The translations under genes were made by a program, and so were the position numbers. Positions 11,055-22,760 of a stretch of DNA of 64,000 nt are shown here, piece by piece (positions within the stretch are counted from its first letter, which is position 1; every line of letters begins with the position of its first letter). Source of the DNA: Persicaria tinctoria (lineage: Eukaryota > Streptophyta > Magnoliopsida > Caryophyllales > Polygonaceae); assembly GCA_037127255.1 (NCBI GenBank), contig JBANSL010000004.1, positions 32,928,467-32,992,466 on the forward strand, read 5' to 3'. The notes beneath the pieces are model-generated. The model was not told the DNA's origin, ran no database searches, and saw only the letters and a list, made by a program, of their open reading frames with translations.

Positions 11055-11216
11055 GTCTAGTTTTGTATATTGCTTGTGAAGTATTCAAGTTCGGAATCTA
11101 CAACCTTTTAGTGTTTATTCTGCAGAATTACATTCCGACCTTGAATGAGCTTTGGAAGAGCTTAAGAGACATATTTTGGAGCATATGGAGGCTAAGGAGG
11201 AAGTAAAAATTCCAAA

Positions 11217-11325
11217 ATGGCTCACTGGAAAGATTTGTGGCTAGTACTCATAGGTCCCTGGTTCGAACCCCGGAATGGCCGCTCTTTATTTACCAATTCA
11301 AGGCTAAGGAGGAAGCTAAAGAGAA
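11217..11325 (+). repeat. SINE-like tRNA-derived fragment (copy 1)
   Basis: GGTTCGAACCCC at about 11259 is a canonical RNA polymerase III B box, and CACTGGAAAG upstream may be a degraded A-box region. The following CTCTTTATTTACCAATTCAA also occurs, with the same adjacent B box, in inverted orientation near 17715-17775. Two dispersed copies sharing a B box and tail fit a tRNA-derived SINE. It is not a functional tRNA because no cloverleaf can be drawn. Confidence 0.45.
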
Positions 11326-11589
11326 GCAAGGAAGCACGACATTGGAGATTATTGAAGTCAATCGAGGAAAGTCGGACACTGCATAGACAACGCCTGCCAC
11401 CCTTTGCACGGCGCCCGCCGTGGGCCGGTCTCCACTCTCCAGCATTTGCGATTTTGGATTTAAAGACATTATCTCCTATTATTTTAGGGGTAATTTGTGA
11501 AATGTCCAAAAAACTTATCCTAATTGGTGAAATGTCCACGTTTTGGGACAAATTAGTGAAATGTGCACAATATGAACCCTTCTTACGCG

Positions 11590-12023
11590 CTCCTACGCGC
11601 TCTCTCTCTCGTCCATCTCTGCGAGCGACTCTTTCCTCCGTCCATCTTCCCCCATCTCCGGCGAGTCCTGAATCCGGCTCCTCCTTCCGTCTTTCTCCAT
11701 CTCCGGCGCATCGCCGCTCCATCCCCGGCCACTTCCTTCTCTATTACAGCCAGAGATCTCCTCTGAGATTGTTGACACCGGCCCTCGCTGGATCTGAGAA
11801 TTCAGAGCGAGGGAGCGAGCCTCCGGAGATCTCGAATCTCAGAGTGCTCGAGACTAGAGTGATAGTGCTCGAGAGCGCCGGAGATGTCGGATCTCAGAGT
11901 GCTCGAGACGCGAGCGAGAGTGCTCGAGAGCGCTGAAGATCTCGGATCTTAGAGTGCTCGAGACGCGAGCGAGAGTGTTCGAGACGCTAGCGAGAGTGCT
12001 CGAGAGCGTCGGAGAGGCGCGGG
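11590..12023. repeat. GC-rich tandem repeat host segment, left portion
   Basis: After a CT-rich leader-like start the DNA becomes a degenerate tandem repeat of about 55 bp containing CTCAGAGTGCTCGAGACGCG and GAGAGTGCTCGAGAGCGCC. It is cut off at 12023 by hAT-1, and the same type of sequence (GCTAGCGAGAGTGTTCGAGACG) resumes at 60897 after hAT-2. That shows what the locus was before the insertions. The open frames through it on both strands are low-complexity and not supported as genes. Confidence 0.6.
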
Positions 12024-12748
12024 TAGACCTGAGCATGGGCGGGCTTGGGCCGGGCCTACGAGTATTTTTCAGCCCACTGTATCGGGTCGGGCTTGTATCA
12101 GGCCCGTTTCTTGGGCCACTTACCTCGCCCAAGCCCGCCCACATTGACGGGCCGGGCTACCCACCGGGCCAAATGGGCCTAAACATTTAAAAATTGCGCG
12201 GGACGGAGAGTTCACGTCCCGCATTTATATATATATATATATATATATTTATTTATTTATATCTATATCTATAATTAAAATTAATAAAAACATTTAAAAC
12301 ATATTTATATTATATATTAATATGTATTTTATCCCAACGTTAAAATAAATAAAATTATTATAAAGAAAACAATAACATAAGCTGCCTGTGTACTCAATTC
12401 TGGAGTACATGAATGTAGTACTGCATGTGTGTGTATACACACGGTAAATGTGTAATATACAAATAGTATGTATACATACACACTCGATATATTTTATATA
12501 TATAAACATTATATATATAGGTAAAGGTTCAAGTGAAAATGGGGCTTAAGGTGAAAATTTTGCTTAAGGTGAAAATGGGCTTTTTTATAACATGGGCTGC
12601 TTAATCATTTAAGAAGGAATCCGTTTAATTTATTTACCTTCGGTTAGCTCATTTACTCAGCTTCTTCTCTCTCTCTTTCCGCGCTGTTGACTTTTCCTTC
12701 TCTCGAGAGATCTTCGTTCTGGAAATCGTGTTTTGAGCTCTGTTCTCC

Positions 12749-15700
12749 ATGGATTCAACTTCGAAAGGTTAGGGTTTTGAACTAAGCTTCGTTATTGTTT
12801 GTTACATTACTTCGATTTTGGACCTATTTTTTGTGTTCGTCGTCGATCGTGAGGTGTATTTTAGGGTTTATGTTCTTTAGGTTGCGATTCTGTTTCTATT
12901 AAGAGATTTTTAGGTTATTTGTTGAATATGGAGCACAGATGTTCTCTATTTATGTTAAGCATCGATTATTGTTTGTAAGATGTGTGTGTTTTTGGTCTTC
13001 TTTTATTCTTCGTTTTTTCTTAGGGTTTGCATGTGTTTTGGAGATTTGTGCTTACTGCCGTTTGTCGATTTTTGAGTTTGTTCTTTTCTTCTGTTGTTTA
13101 TTGAGTACATTTTCCGTATTTTTGTACTTTAATGTGTTTTGTGCTGTTGTGTTTTGTTGTTTTTCGGTTTTATTCATATTTAATGCACTTTATTTGTTGT
13201 CTTTTGTGTTTGATGTTATAATTTTTAGCTTGCTTTTGTTATTTGTCAAGGTAAACGTCCACGTACGAGGTCCCAGTCCAATACAAGTATTGTTCCAACT
13301 ACAACTCGGAAACGATTGAAAAAATCTGGTTCAAAGCTTCCTGTCGTTGATTTAACAACTGATTTTGTAGATCTATTTGATTCCCAAATTGAAGGTTCAC
13401 TTGACTCTGAAGACACACATCCTCTTATTCGACGTTCTCGGAAGGATTCTGCTTCTCCCAATGTTGCTGGTGATGTTCTGTCGACCCATGGTAATCCTAA
13501 TGAATCTGCTTCTCAAGGGCGTACTCCTATTGGGGCATCACTAGAGGTTTTATCCAGAAGGTCTTGCACACCAAAACTTCTGTGTGTTGGGGACACTAAT
13601 GTTGGTGGAGTAACTCAAGAGGGTATTGGTGATGAAGTTCAATCTCAGGATGTGGAGCCTGATGATGCAGGCAATGGGAAGGATATTGATGCTCAGGTTG
13701 AGGAAGAAATTGTGGGGCTGGAAGGTCTTCGTCTTGAAGAGCCATAGGTGGGGGATCAGAATACTGATGTGCTAACTCAAAAAGCTGATCATGGGGGTAG
13801 GGATTTGTTTGTCAAGAAGCCAAGGAAGACTAGGGCAAAACAGTTCCCAACATTGAAGTCAAGATCCAACATCCGTATCTTTGTATATGCTCTTAGTAAA
13901 TTGAATGAGAAGCAAAAAGAATGCATTCAGGGCATTGGATTTGGGGGTTTTATTTGATCTCAATATAGAGTACATGCCTCTGTCTTTGGGATTCTGGCTT
14001 GTTGACAATTTTGACCCAAACAAGTGCTGTTTGCTTATGAATGATGATGGGAAAGTTGAAATAAGTGATATTGATGTACACATTACGTTATGATTGCCTT
14101 TGGGAATGAAAATGGTGCCTAAGAAGACTTCCAAAGAGAATTTTGATGATGTGAAGGATTGGAGGACATCTCTTGGGACTGTTGATCATATAACCCCGTC
14201 TGTTGTTATTGACAAGCTAGTAGGTGATGTTGATTGTGGGGATAAATTTGTGACCAATTTCCTTGTGGTTTTTCACTCTTTGCTTGTTGACAGTCCTGGG
14301 AATGGGCTTGCTAATCAGAACTTGGTTAGATCAGTATCTGAGTTGGGTGATTTCAAAGATGTGAACTGGTGTGCCTTTTTATTAGAAAGTTTGGTTGATA
14401 CAAAGAAAGTGTGGGAGAAGAACAAAGATGGCCACTTCTGAGGACCTCTGCTATTCTTGATTGTGAGTGCAGTTTATGTGTTTTGTTTTGTAATTTTGTT
14501 TCATATTGTTTTAATTCTTTTCACATATGTGTTGATATTGTTTTCATTGTCTTCCCTGTCTGTTTTTAGTTGCTTTATATCGATCGGATCAAGTTATTTA
14601 CAAGTGCTGCTTCTAGGAGGGCGTCTCGGTCTTTCCCTGTATTTGTGGGGTTGACATCTGCTTTGCTGCGTCAACGTGAGACTGATGACATTGAAAGTGG
14701 TGGTTTTGGGCGTGGGTTGATTCAAGAACGCCAATCTCTTCCCTCTACTCAGGGCAATCCGGTGTCTGCTCAAACTATTCCTTCGCCAGCCCCTAATCAA
14801 GGCAATGCTCAACCTTCCGTTGACGACCCTTCAATTGGAAAGGCTACATCACCCCTTGAGGTTTCTTAGATTTTTTCATATTATTTCTATTTTGATTCAT
14901 AGTTTCAGACATTGCTATGTGTATTGCTGTTTGGCTCCACGCCCCCGATTTTGCGTTTATATTCATGTTTTATTCAAATATAATATGCTTATTTGCAGCT
15001 AATCCTTTTTGTTTTGTTAATGTTTTATTGTAATCCCCTTTGTTTGTTTCTTTCATTCTATCTTATATATATATATATATACATTTTGATGCTAATTTTC
15101 TATTTTTTTTTTATTTTTGTACGCATTTAATTGGTGAATTTTGTAGTAATTGTGTGTTGTGTGTTTTGTTTTTGTTTTTGTGCGTGTGTTTGCATTTTTA
15201 GGCTTGGATACAATCTTTTGTGCAAAAGACATCAGTTCTTGCCAATGCCATTTCTGATTTTGCTGAGTTTTCTACCCAAATCCCTCTTGAGATTCAAGCT
15301 GATTCTACAGTGAAGACACTTCTAAGTGAGGGTAATAAGATGTTAGGGTTTGTGTGTTCATCAGATCATCCTAACCCTAATCATGCTGATAAGTCGTATA
15401 CTGATGATTCTCCAGCCTCTCAATTTTGGTCAAGTCCTGAGTTGATTGAGTGTCTTAATCAGATTGAGTTGGCTTATAAGAACAGAGTGAAAATGAAAAC
15501 CAACTTTGTTGATGATTTAACTTCATTTGACATATTTGGGTCTGATCCTGCATTTAAGTCTGATGTTGACACACAAACTGCGTCTGAATATGCAAAAAAG
15601 ACTGTTAAAGATGCATCAAAGTCTTCTGCTGCCACTCAAGCGATGTCAGATGTAGTTGTCAATATTGCTAAAGAATATGTGAATGATTTGCCTCTCCCCC

Positions 15701-16578
15701 AAGGCCATGTTGCTGTCCCTCCCCACCAACCTTCTGTTCCTGGCCCTTCAACCGGTGTCCCTGCTGTAAGTGCCAATCCCACTACGAAGTCGTTGGTGTA
15801 TAAAAAGAAGATGAAGTCTCCTATTCCATTGCCACAACGTAAATCTTCTCGTGTTCGTAACTTAAGTTCAATAGCTGGGAAACAAGATGCGGGTAAGGAA
15901 GAAGATGTTGCTGGTAGAAGGTCTTCCAAACCTTCATTAACCCTCCGGAGTCCTTATTTTTCAAGAGTTGTTGATATGGCTGATGCTATCTCTGGCACTG
16001 AGCGTATTCTGTCTGCCTATTTATCTAAGAAGACAGCTTCTCCCATGTAAGTTTATGTTTTTGTTACTAATTATTTTAAGTTTTATTTTTTGCTTTATTA
16101 TATTTATGTGTTTCATATTATGTCTAATATTTGCAGTGAGGTCCTGTTTAAATACAAGTCTGTAGAAGTGCATAGGCATGATATGAAAAGTCTTGAAGAT
16201 GATTTCCACGTCTCCTATGGGGTTATTGCTGGATGGTGTGCCGTTCTCAACCACAAAGAACAATTCAGAAGTGATGTTTCTCCTCTAAGGTTTTTTGTGC
16301 CAGTTCATTCGTCTGTAAGTATTCTTTTTATTGATGTCTTTTAGTTCTATGTCCATCTTACTCTTTCTTGTTTTGTGTTTTTTTTCCCTAACAATTTTTA
16401 TTATTAATTTTATTTATGTTTGTTGCTCTGTTATGTAGGATTATCCCTCTAATGCATCTCTTGATAGCGCTGTTAACTAGTATCAAAAGTTTTCTATCCG
16501 GCTTGAGTCTTCATTGGCAATGGCTCCTCATATTGCTTTAAACGATGTTGATATGGTACCTTTATTGTTTTTTTTTTG

Positions 16579-16670
<92 letters not shown>

Positions 16671-17339
16671 TACATTCTTCTATCATTTTTTTTTATTTTT
16701 CTTAGTTTTTTTAAATGTATGTTATTTTGTGCATTTTTGCAGTTTGTGTTTGCTGTTGAGCGTGAAGAAGAGTTTTTCATGGTAGTCTTCAATGTTAAGA
16801 CCAAACTTACCCAAACTCTAGATGTTTGTCCTCCTGTCTCTCCTCCTACTGGCTCAATTTTATCAACAGGAGAATGTTTGGTGAGTTTTGTTATTTTTTA
16901 TGTCATATATTTGAAATTAAAATATATTTCTAATTTATTCAACTTTGTCCTTTTTCTGATTATATAATTATTTTTATGTTTATAGGAAGATTTGCTTGGT
17001 GACTATTTGAGGAACAAAGGATTAAAGGCTAAGTCAGACTCAATCACAAAATCAACGTCCTCAAATGTTGCTCTTCCATGGGCTGGTGATGATAAGAGGA
17101 TCCATTCAGGTGTTTGTCTTATGAGGCACATGGAAACTTTTATTGGAGTTGAGAAGGGATTCAAACCTGGATTTGATAAAGGGAGTGAGAAGAACATATC
17201 CAAGTTGCGACAGAAATATTTGGCTGATATTATATGCACAGATCTAAATGAGGTGCGCACTCAAGTTATTGAAGCAGCCAAGTCTCATGCAAAACTGACA
17301 TTAAAAGGAGTCCAGGGTCAGAAGCTGCAGTTTAATTGA
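12749..17339 (+). pseudogene. Ulp1-type (SUMO protease-like) gene of the MULE, decayed
   Basis: About eight exons are recognisable, starting with a 19-nt exon at 12749-12767 that splices in phase to 13251. Exon 2 contains FVYALSKLN and, after a shift near 13950, LGFWLVDNFDPNKC and ISDIDVHITL, a block typical of plant transposon proteins with C-terminal Ulp1 domains. Later exons near 14570-14860, 15202-16047, 16137-16313, 16439-16555, 16742-16878 and 16986-17339 follow. The last carries SGVCLMRHMETF and KYLADIICTDLN, the end of the C48 protease fold. In-frame stops occur at 13745, 14091, 14439 and 16478. At the expected catalytic positions the Cys of the D-C-G motif is replaced (IHSGV), and the usual His before the VVFN strand is not found (EEEFFMVVFN). 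The gene is therefore both interrupted and catalytically disabled. It converges on the transposase gene at 25627-46936. Confidence 0.7.
16580..16663. repeat. (TA)n microsatellite in an intron of the Ulp1 pseudogene
   Basis: An uninterrupted TA run of about 84 bp lies between the exons ending near 16555 and beginning near 16742. Confidence 0.95.
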
Positions 17340-17699
17340 TATTCACTAACTACTGTTAACATTTAGCCCCATCTATAAGTATATATCTGGTATATTGTAG
17401 GCTGTTTGGTTGTTGTGGACAGTTTAAACAATGTTTGGACAGTTGTTGTAGGGTATACCCATTTTGGGGTTTACTTGTTATGGGGGTATAACTCTAGTCC
17501 TATCCTATGGTGCTACTCTGGTACATTTTGTGAATTGTCTGGGAATTAACAACTTAGGTTTTTGGAAGATCTTCTGTTGAGGAATTTTATTCCTATTTAG
17601 TTATGCACTTGCTTCTTTATGTTAAGTATTTTTGTATATGCTTTGTTTTTGTGTTCCGTATTTTTGTCATGTGTTTCAAATTTATAAATTCACTTATTG

Positions 17700-17800
17700 A
17701 ACTTAAATCTGGCAGGTGTTGTGTTCTTTGAATTGGTAAATAAAGAGTGACCAATCCAGGGTTCGAATTGGGCACTTAACAGGTGTGGTGTGGTGTTCCA
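17700..17800 (-). repeat. SINE-like tRNA-derived fragment (copy 2)
   Basis: On the minus strand this reads TTCGAACCCTGGATTGGTCA, then CTCTTTATTTACCAATTCAA. It parallels copy 1 at 11217-11325 over about 45 bp with a handful of differences. It lies downstream of the Ulp1 pseudogene within the MULE. Confidence 0.45.
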
Positions 17801-17809
17801 TAAGTCTCA

Positions 17810-18850
17810 TATTGTGCAACAATAAATTCACGTTGTGCAAATATAAAGATACGTTGTGCATATGTATCGGTATATATAAATAAGAGTTGTGGTATTGTAA
17901 ATTAATGTTGTGCAAATATAATTGGTTTTTGTGCTAACACACAATCATGTTGTGCATGTGCAGTAATATAGTTTTAAAATATTTTATTTCCTTCTCCCTA
18001 TTTTGTGATTCATTTCCACTTAATGTTTGTTTTATCTATAAAACGTTTTTTTTATAGATAAACCTCATTTAATTCATTTTTCAGTTGTGATGGCCATATC
18101 CTCCCATTTGTACAAAGTAACTCTTTGTTGTTCATATTTAAATTTGTATTGTGCACATTTATAATTATGTTGTGTTGTACGCAGGGATCCCTGAATATGT
18201 AATATTTCGATGTTCAGTTATAAATGAATGTTGTTCATCTTTAACTATCTTTTGTTCAGATATAATTGAAAGTTGTTTTTATATGGGTTGGAGTTTCTGG
18301 GGTTCATATATGTCTCCAAGTTGTTGTTATATGTTTCATTTATATTTTTCTAGTAAATATTTATCTTTTTCAAGTGCATTCTTTGGAGTTTTTGTTGTTC
18401 AAATATAATTTGATTTTGTGCTAACAAAAAATCATATTGTGCATGTGGAATAATATAGTTTTAAGTTTTTTATTTATTTTCCCTCCACTTTTATTTATTT
18501 ACTTATTATTAATGTTTTTATATGTTTAAAAGTGGTTTTTGGAGTTGTATTGTGTTTTTAAATCTCGGAAAAGGAATGAAAATAACTGTTTGTTGTTCAC
18601 ATTTAAGAGTGTTTTGTGCACATATATTAGTATGTTGTGCTGTTTCCCAGGGATTCATGAAAATGTAGGATTCTGATGTTCAATTATAAATGAATGTTGT
18701 TCAACTTTAATCGTCTCATGTTCAACTATAAATGAAAGTTATTTTTATAATATTTGAATTTTCTTGTGTTCATACATATCTCCAACTTGTGTTTTCTCTC
18801 CCATTTTACTGCTGTCCATCCATACTTTATGTTATTTTTTAATGCATACT
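17810..18850. repeat. Two-copy ~480-bp tandem duplication with TTGTGCA-type motifs
   Basis: Blocks near 17905-18000 and 18392-18480 are homologous (both contain TTTTGTGCTAACA and AATATAGTTTTAA). So are blocks near 18110-18310 and 18580-18760 (both contain TATAAATGAATGTTGTTCA). The offset is about 470-490 bp. The words TTGTGCA and TTGTTCA are scattered throughout. No gene is present. The motif recurs densely at 61070-62340. Confidence 0.7.
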
Positions 18851-19051
18851 TTTATAGCAGTAATTGCATATTTAAAATGCGTAAGAAATAAAATAATACG
18901 ATGAAATATTTTATAGTAATATTAATACTGTAAACTTAAATGTGGCAATACTATAGAATAACAACTTGTTTCCTACCACATAAAATACATATTTTTGAAA
19001 TAGAAATTATATTTGAAGGTGCAATTTTTTTTTGTTGCCCTTCTACTTAAT

Positions 19052-19520
19052 CTAGATGCCAAGATATTCATTAATCTTGGCCCTCCTAATATCTTCTGAT
19101 TCAATCAGTCCTTCAACATGTGCAGTTATGAACCCTTCAACCATCTGCAATGTATCCTCCAACATCTCTTGTTCTTCAACCAACTGCATACATTATTTTT
19201 AAGTTAACATTTATATTGGAAATATCAAAATATTATTTAAAAAAGAATTGAAATCTTACCCTGGCCTCCAGATCATTGTTATGTGTCCGTCGTGCTTCAT
19301 ATATATGTTATTCATTCCCATTCATTTCCTGCTTGACTGCATCGTAATAGGTCTGATGAAATTCAGCAGATGCCATGTAATCTGCCCTTTCCCTTGTGGT
19401 GAACGTCTCCGCTGCTTCTTCCAGGATTTTCATGTGGTATCCTGGGTATTGGATTTCATCTAGTGCGTCCATCTCCTTGTAGTAATTTTCTGTGAACTCT
19501 ACGGGCATGATCCCTTCCAT
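19052..19520 (-). pseudogene. Small acidic accessory ORF of the MULE, with a stop
   Basis: Minus-strand exons 19520-19260 and 19183-19052 have good GT-AG borders and join in phase. They would encode about 130 residues rich in Glu and helix-forming residues (for example LEEAAETFTTRERADYMAS and LVEEQEMLEDTLQMVEGFI). A TAA at 19308-19310 interrupts exon 1. I do not recognise a family. The gene lies between the Ulp1 and transposase genes of the MULE and on the transposase strand, so it is probably a third gene of that element. It may form a coiled coil. The alternative is that only the 70-residue upstream part is real. Confidence 0.4.
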
Positions 19521-20289
19521 TTCCGATTGACTGGCTTTGGTGGTTTTTGAAATGGAGAGAGGGAGAGAGCACTGGTTATCGGTTTTTGCTGTTTAAATTG
19601 TGTCATTCTAATGGAGGGGTGTCTCTGTATATATAGGCAAATATTTTGCAGTTTCGGCCATTTTAACTTTCTCCTTTAAGAACTTTTAACTTTCTATTAA
19701 CTGCTTTTTGTCTTAAAAGTCGAGAGGCCCAATGCATGTTTATTTTTTTCTGTACCCTATTATAGGTCCTAAAAACTGTGTGTTCCCAATGTAATTGTGA
19801 TTTAACATGTCTAACTTTTTCTGTTTCACAGTTAAAAAGTGTTATTCTAATAACCAAAATTGCATTTATATCCCACTACAAAAAAAAAACATATTAGCCA
19901 CCCCGCGTAGCAACGACAAGGGTTTGCCGTGGCCAATGGGTAACAAAAAATCAAATTTGCCACAGATGATAGCAACGGCAAGGCTTGCCGTGGCAATTGA
20001 GTTGGTTTTTACTATGACATAGCCACGGCAGTGGAGTCCCGTAGCTAATGTTACCGTAGTTGGTTGAAATTTGCTACGGCACGGGGATGCCGTGGCTAAA
20101 TTAAGCGAATTTTTTTTTGTTTAAAAACAGAAATAAAAAAGTAAAAAGAAATTAAAAAAGAGAACATACAATACTATATTCTACTTAAAAATTTATTTAT
20201 TTTTTTGGTGAAAACTTGAAAAAAAAATAAATATTGATGTTTGGGCGGTATAATTCCCGCTTGTGAAAAACAAGGGCTTTCTATAACCC

Positions 20290-22075
20290 TAAAATCACCG
20301 CCTCTCTCCTCGTATCCCTCTTAGATCTCCCTCCCCTCGGCCTCAGCGATGGCTTCTCGCCTCTCCGTCTCTCTGGCTCTTTCTCCAAACCAATCCCTCT
20401 CCACTGCACTCTTCGACCTCTCTCTCATCAGACTCCAAATCGCCATCGCCCTTTATTTGTGCGCACGCCGCCGCCACCCCCACACCGTTGATACTTTTCT
20501 CAGATCTCGGCTGTCGTCGACAGAAGGAGATATCTTTCTCAGATCTTCAACATCTCCATGTCAGGTAGTCTCTCCAAACCCCTTTCATTTCAATTGAAGA
20601 GCTTGATTACTGAAGGTAGGGTTTGATTTGGGGGAAAAATTACTTGTTGGTTAGGGTTTGATTTGGGGGTTCTCCAATTAAGGGATCTCACGTCCTTGGT
20701 CCTCTCTTAGGTTTTGGTGACTACCGGTGGTGGTGGGACTGATGTCAGTCCCTTCTCTCCCTCCCGTCGCTCAAACAGGTGATGCACAGATCCTCACTTA
20801 GGATACAACTTCTAGTTGTTCTATGTAATAATATTATCAAACAGGTGATACACAGATTCTCACTTGCTTGTTGTGCAGTTTGAGGATATTTTCTGTTGTC
20901 GGATTATTGGAGTCTTCATTCTTCTTCTGGTGAATTACTCTGGTGATCAGCTCGAGGAGTTCAACATTGCGACTGTCTCTAGCGATTCCTTGGACATATT
21001 CACAATCTCCGATGTAGACAGTGGCTCAAAGAAGTAAATCCCTTTTATTTTTTCATGCCAAATTTACTTGTTTTAAGACTGACAGAAAGAGTGACATTAT
21101 GAACTTCATATAGCTATTGTGACAGGATTTGGATTCACTTTTGTGTAATGTACATAGTTACGATATTCATTTGTTATCTTTTTTATTATGTAAGTTAATT
21201 CTTCCAATGATCCCGTATTAAATCATTTACCTCAATCTACTCTTTCATTCTTATTGAATATACTAACTTTTTTTTTGCAACAATACAATTATGTTATTTC
21301 TTTGGTTCAACCCCTTTGTTTCTCTGAATAATTTGAAATCAATTCTTCTTCCAACGCGATTTTAGATATTAAGGTTTTGTCTTATTTTGTGATCATTTGT
21401 TGCAGGTGGGTTTGTCTGTGGTTTCACTTCTCGCCCCTGGGATCAAGGCAATCCTTTGTTTCATTTAATTCAATTACTCACCTTTTTGCCTCTCTTATCC
21501 TCTTCTTTTGTCTCTTGGTGGTTGATTCTCTACTTTTGTGTTCTTCACCATTCCATTTGTCTCTGATTTTGTCTTTTGCATCTGTGTTCTTCATTTATTT
21601 CTGATTTAAAAACATCACAAGTGCAATGCTATAAAGGAAGAAACAAAAGCTATAAATGAACTAAATAACTCTATCTGAGTTTTGAAGTGATAGATTTGAC
21701 TCAATACATATGACATTCTCACATGCAATTATACTTGATCAATAAGGCTACTTGAGATTATTTAATACGTCTCACATTCTCACCTATAGTTATATTATAG
21801 TTTATAGAATCTACCAAGCTCAAACAATAGCAAAAGAAAATATCATGCTTGCTTGTAATCTCGTGGTGGGCATATCCGTGCCGCTTTTATTTATTTTTAT
21901 CTTGCATTTGTTTTTCAATGGATAATAATCAATTTTGCATCTTCACGAGTTAGAAATTGTATTATTCGTCTTAGCATGTTTAGTTTACTAATTGTTATTA
22001 TACTGTCATCCCTCTGAAACATAGCTGTAAAGGCAAAAACTCTTCACATCGTTGCTTTCTTTTTTGGCTCATCAG
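20290..22075 (+). other. Interior of CACTA-2 upstream of the captured oxygenase exons
   Basis: The CT-rich stretch near 20300-20600 looks like a 5' leader with a short frame (20349-20597) and a possible intron beyond it. Another exon-like segment with codon-like composition lies near 20878-21035 before a GTAAAT donor-like site. No domain is recognised. These may be further captured exons upstream of the oxygenase pieces, but the evidence is composition only. Confidence 0.3.
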
Positions 22076-22760
22076 AAAGGTCATGATATTCCAGATTCTC
22101 TCATCAAACAAGTTAGAAAAATTGCACATCAGTTCTTCCATCTAATCCTTGAAGAAAAGGTTAAGATCAAGTTGTCCAGTGATACAGGGTCCAGGTTGGT
22201 CTCGCTGGCTGACTTGCTTTGCCTCTTCTCAGCACTATTAAATAATGCTAAAATAAAGTCAGTGACAAATTGCAAACTATTGACTGCAGGGGCTACCAAG
22301 AAGTTGGAGATAATATAACCAAAGGAGTGCTTGATCGGCATGAAGCTATTGATGTATGTTGTCTATCCTTGCTTTTCATTTTTAAAAGTCTTTTGTAGCA
22401 TTAAAAGAAGTCAGGCCAGAGTTCATGTAATTTAACATGTTGTTGGCCGGGGAGATGCTCTGCTAGGTATGAATATATGCCTCTTCAACATAATTAGTAC
22501 CATCTATTACCTTGTTTTGCCTTATCTTGATCATTGACTATGCCAATAAAATTAGCAAAAATCTTTATCTTATTTTAATGTGTCACTCTATCTATAAACA
22601 AATTTGGCATGACGCTTGGAACTGCATGTTGTGATAATTTTACTCTCCTTTTTATTTTTTTTTATTTTTTTCCAACTAATCAGTGTTACAAAGAAATGAC
22701 ACCATGAAGGTATGGAGATATTGGTAAACCAATGGAAGGATTTAACGTATGGTATGGTGT
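22076..22760 (+). pseudogene. Captured fragment of a 2-oxoglutarate/Fe(II) oxygenase gene
   Basis: Three exon pieces with correct borders are visible. Piece 22076-22194 reads KGHDIPDSLIKQVRKIAHQF and LEEKVKIKLS. Piece 22290-22353 reads GYQEVGDNITKGVLDRHEAI. Piece 22684 to about 22760 reads CYKEMTP, then a stop, then RYGDIGKPMEGFNVW. This order matches the N-terminal (DIOX_N) part of plant 2-oxoglutarate-dependent dioxygenases, where a HG-IP motif and an FF-LPLEEK motif precede GYQ-GENITKG. The Fe-binding HxD...H core is not present downstream, so only the N-terminal third was taken. With an in-frame TGA in exon 3 it cannot encode an enzyme. The intact introns show that genomic DNA, not cDNA, was captured. 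Confidence 0.75.

Noticed and set aside
11222..12190. Several long overlapping frames on both strands
   Set aside because: They run through the GC-rich tandem repeat and the hAT end; low complexity and strand-symmetric.
19308..19520. A complete 70-codon gene ending at the TAA
   Set aside because: The continuation beyond the stop is in phase with a well-spliced second exon, so a broken longer gene fits better.
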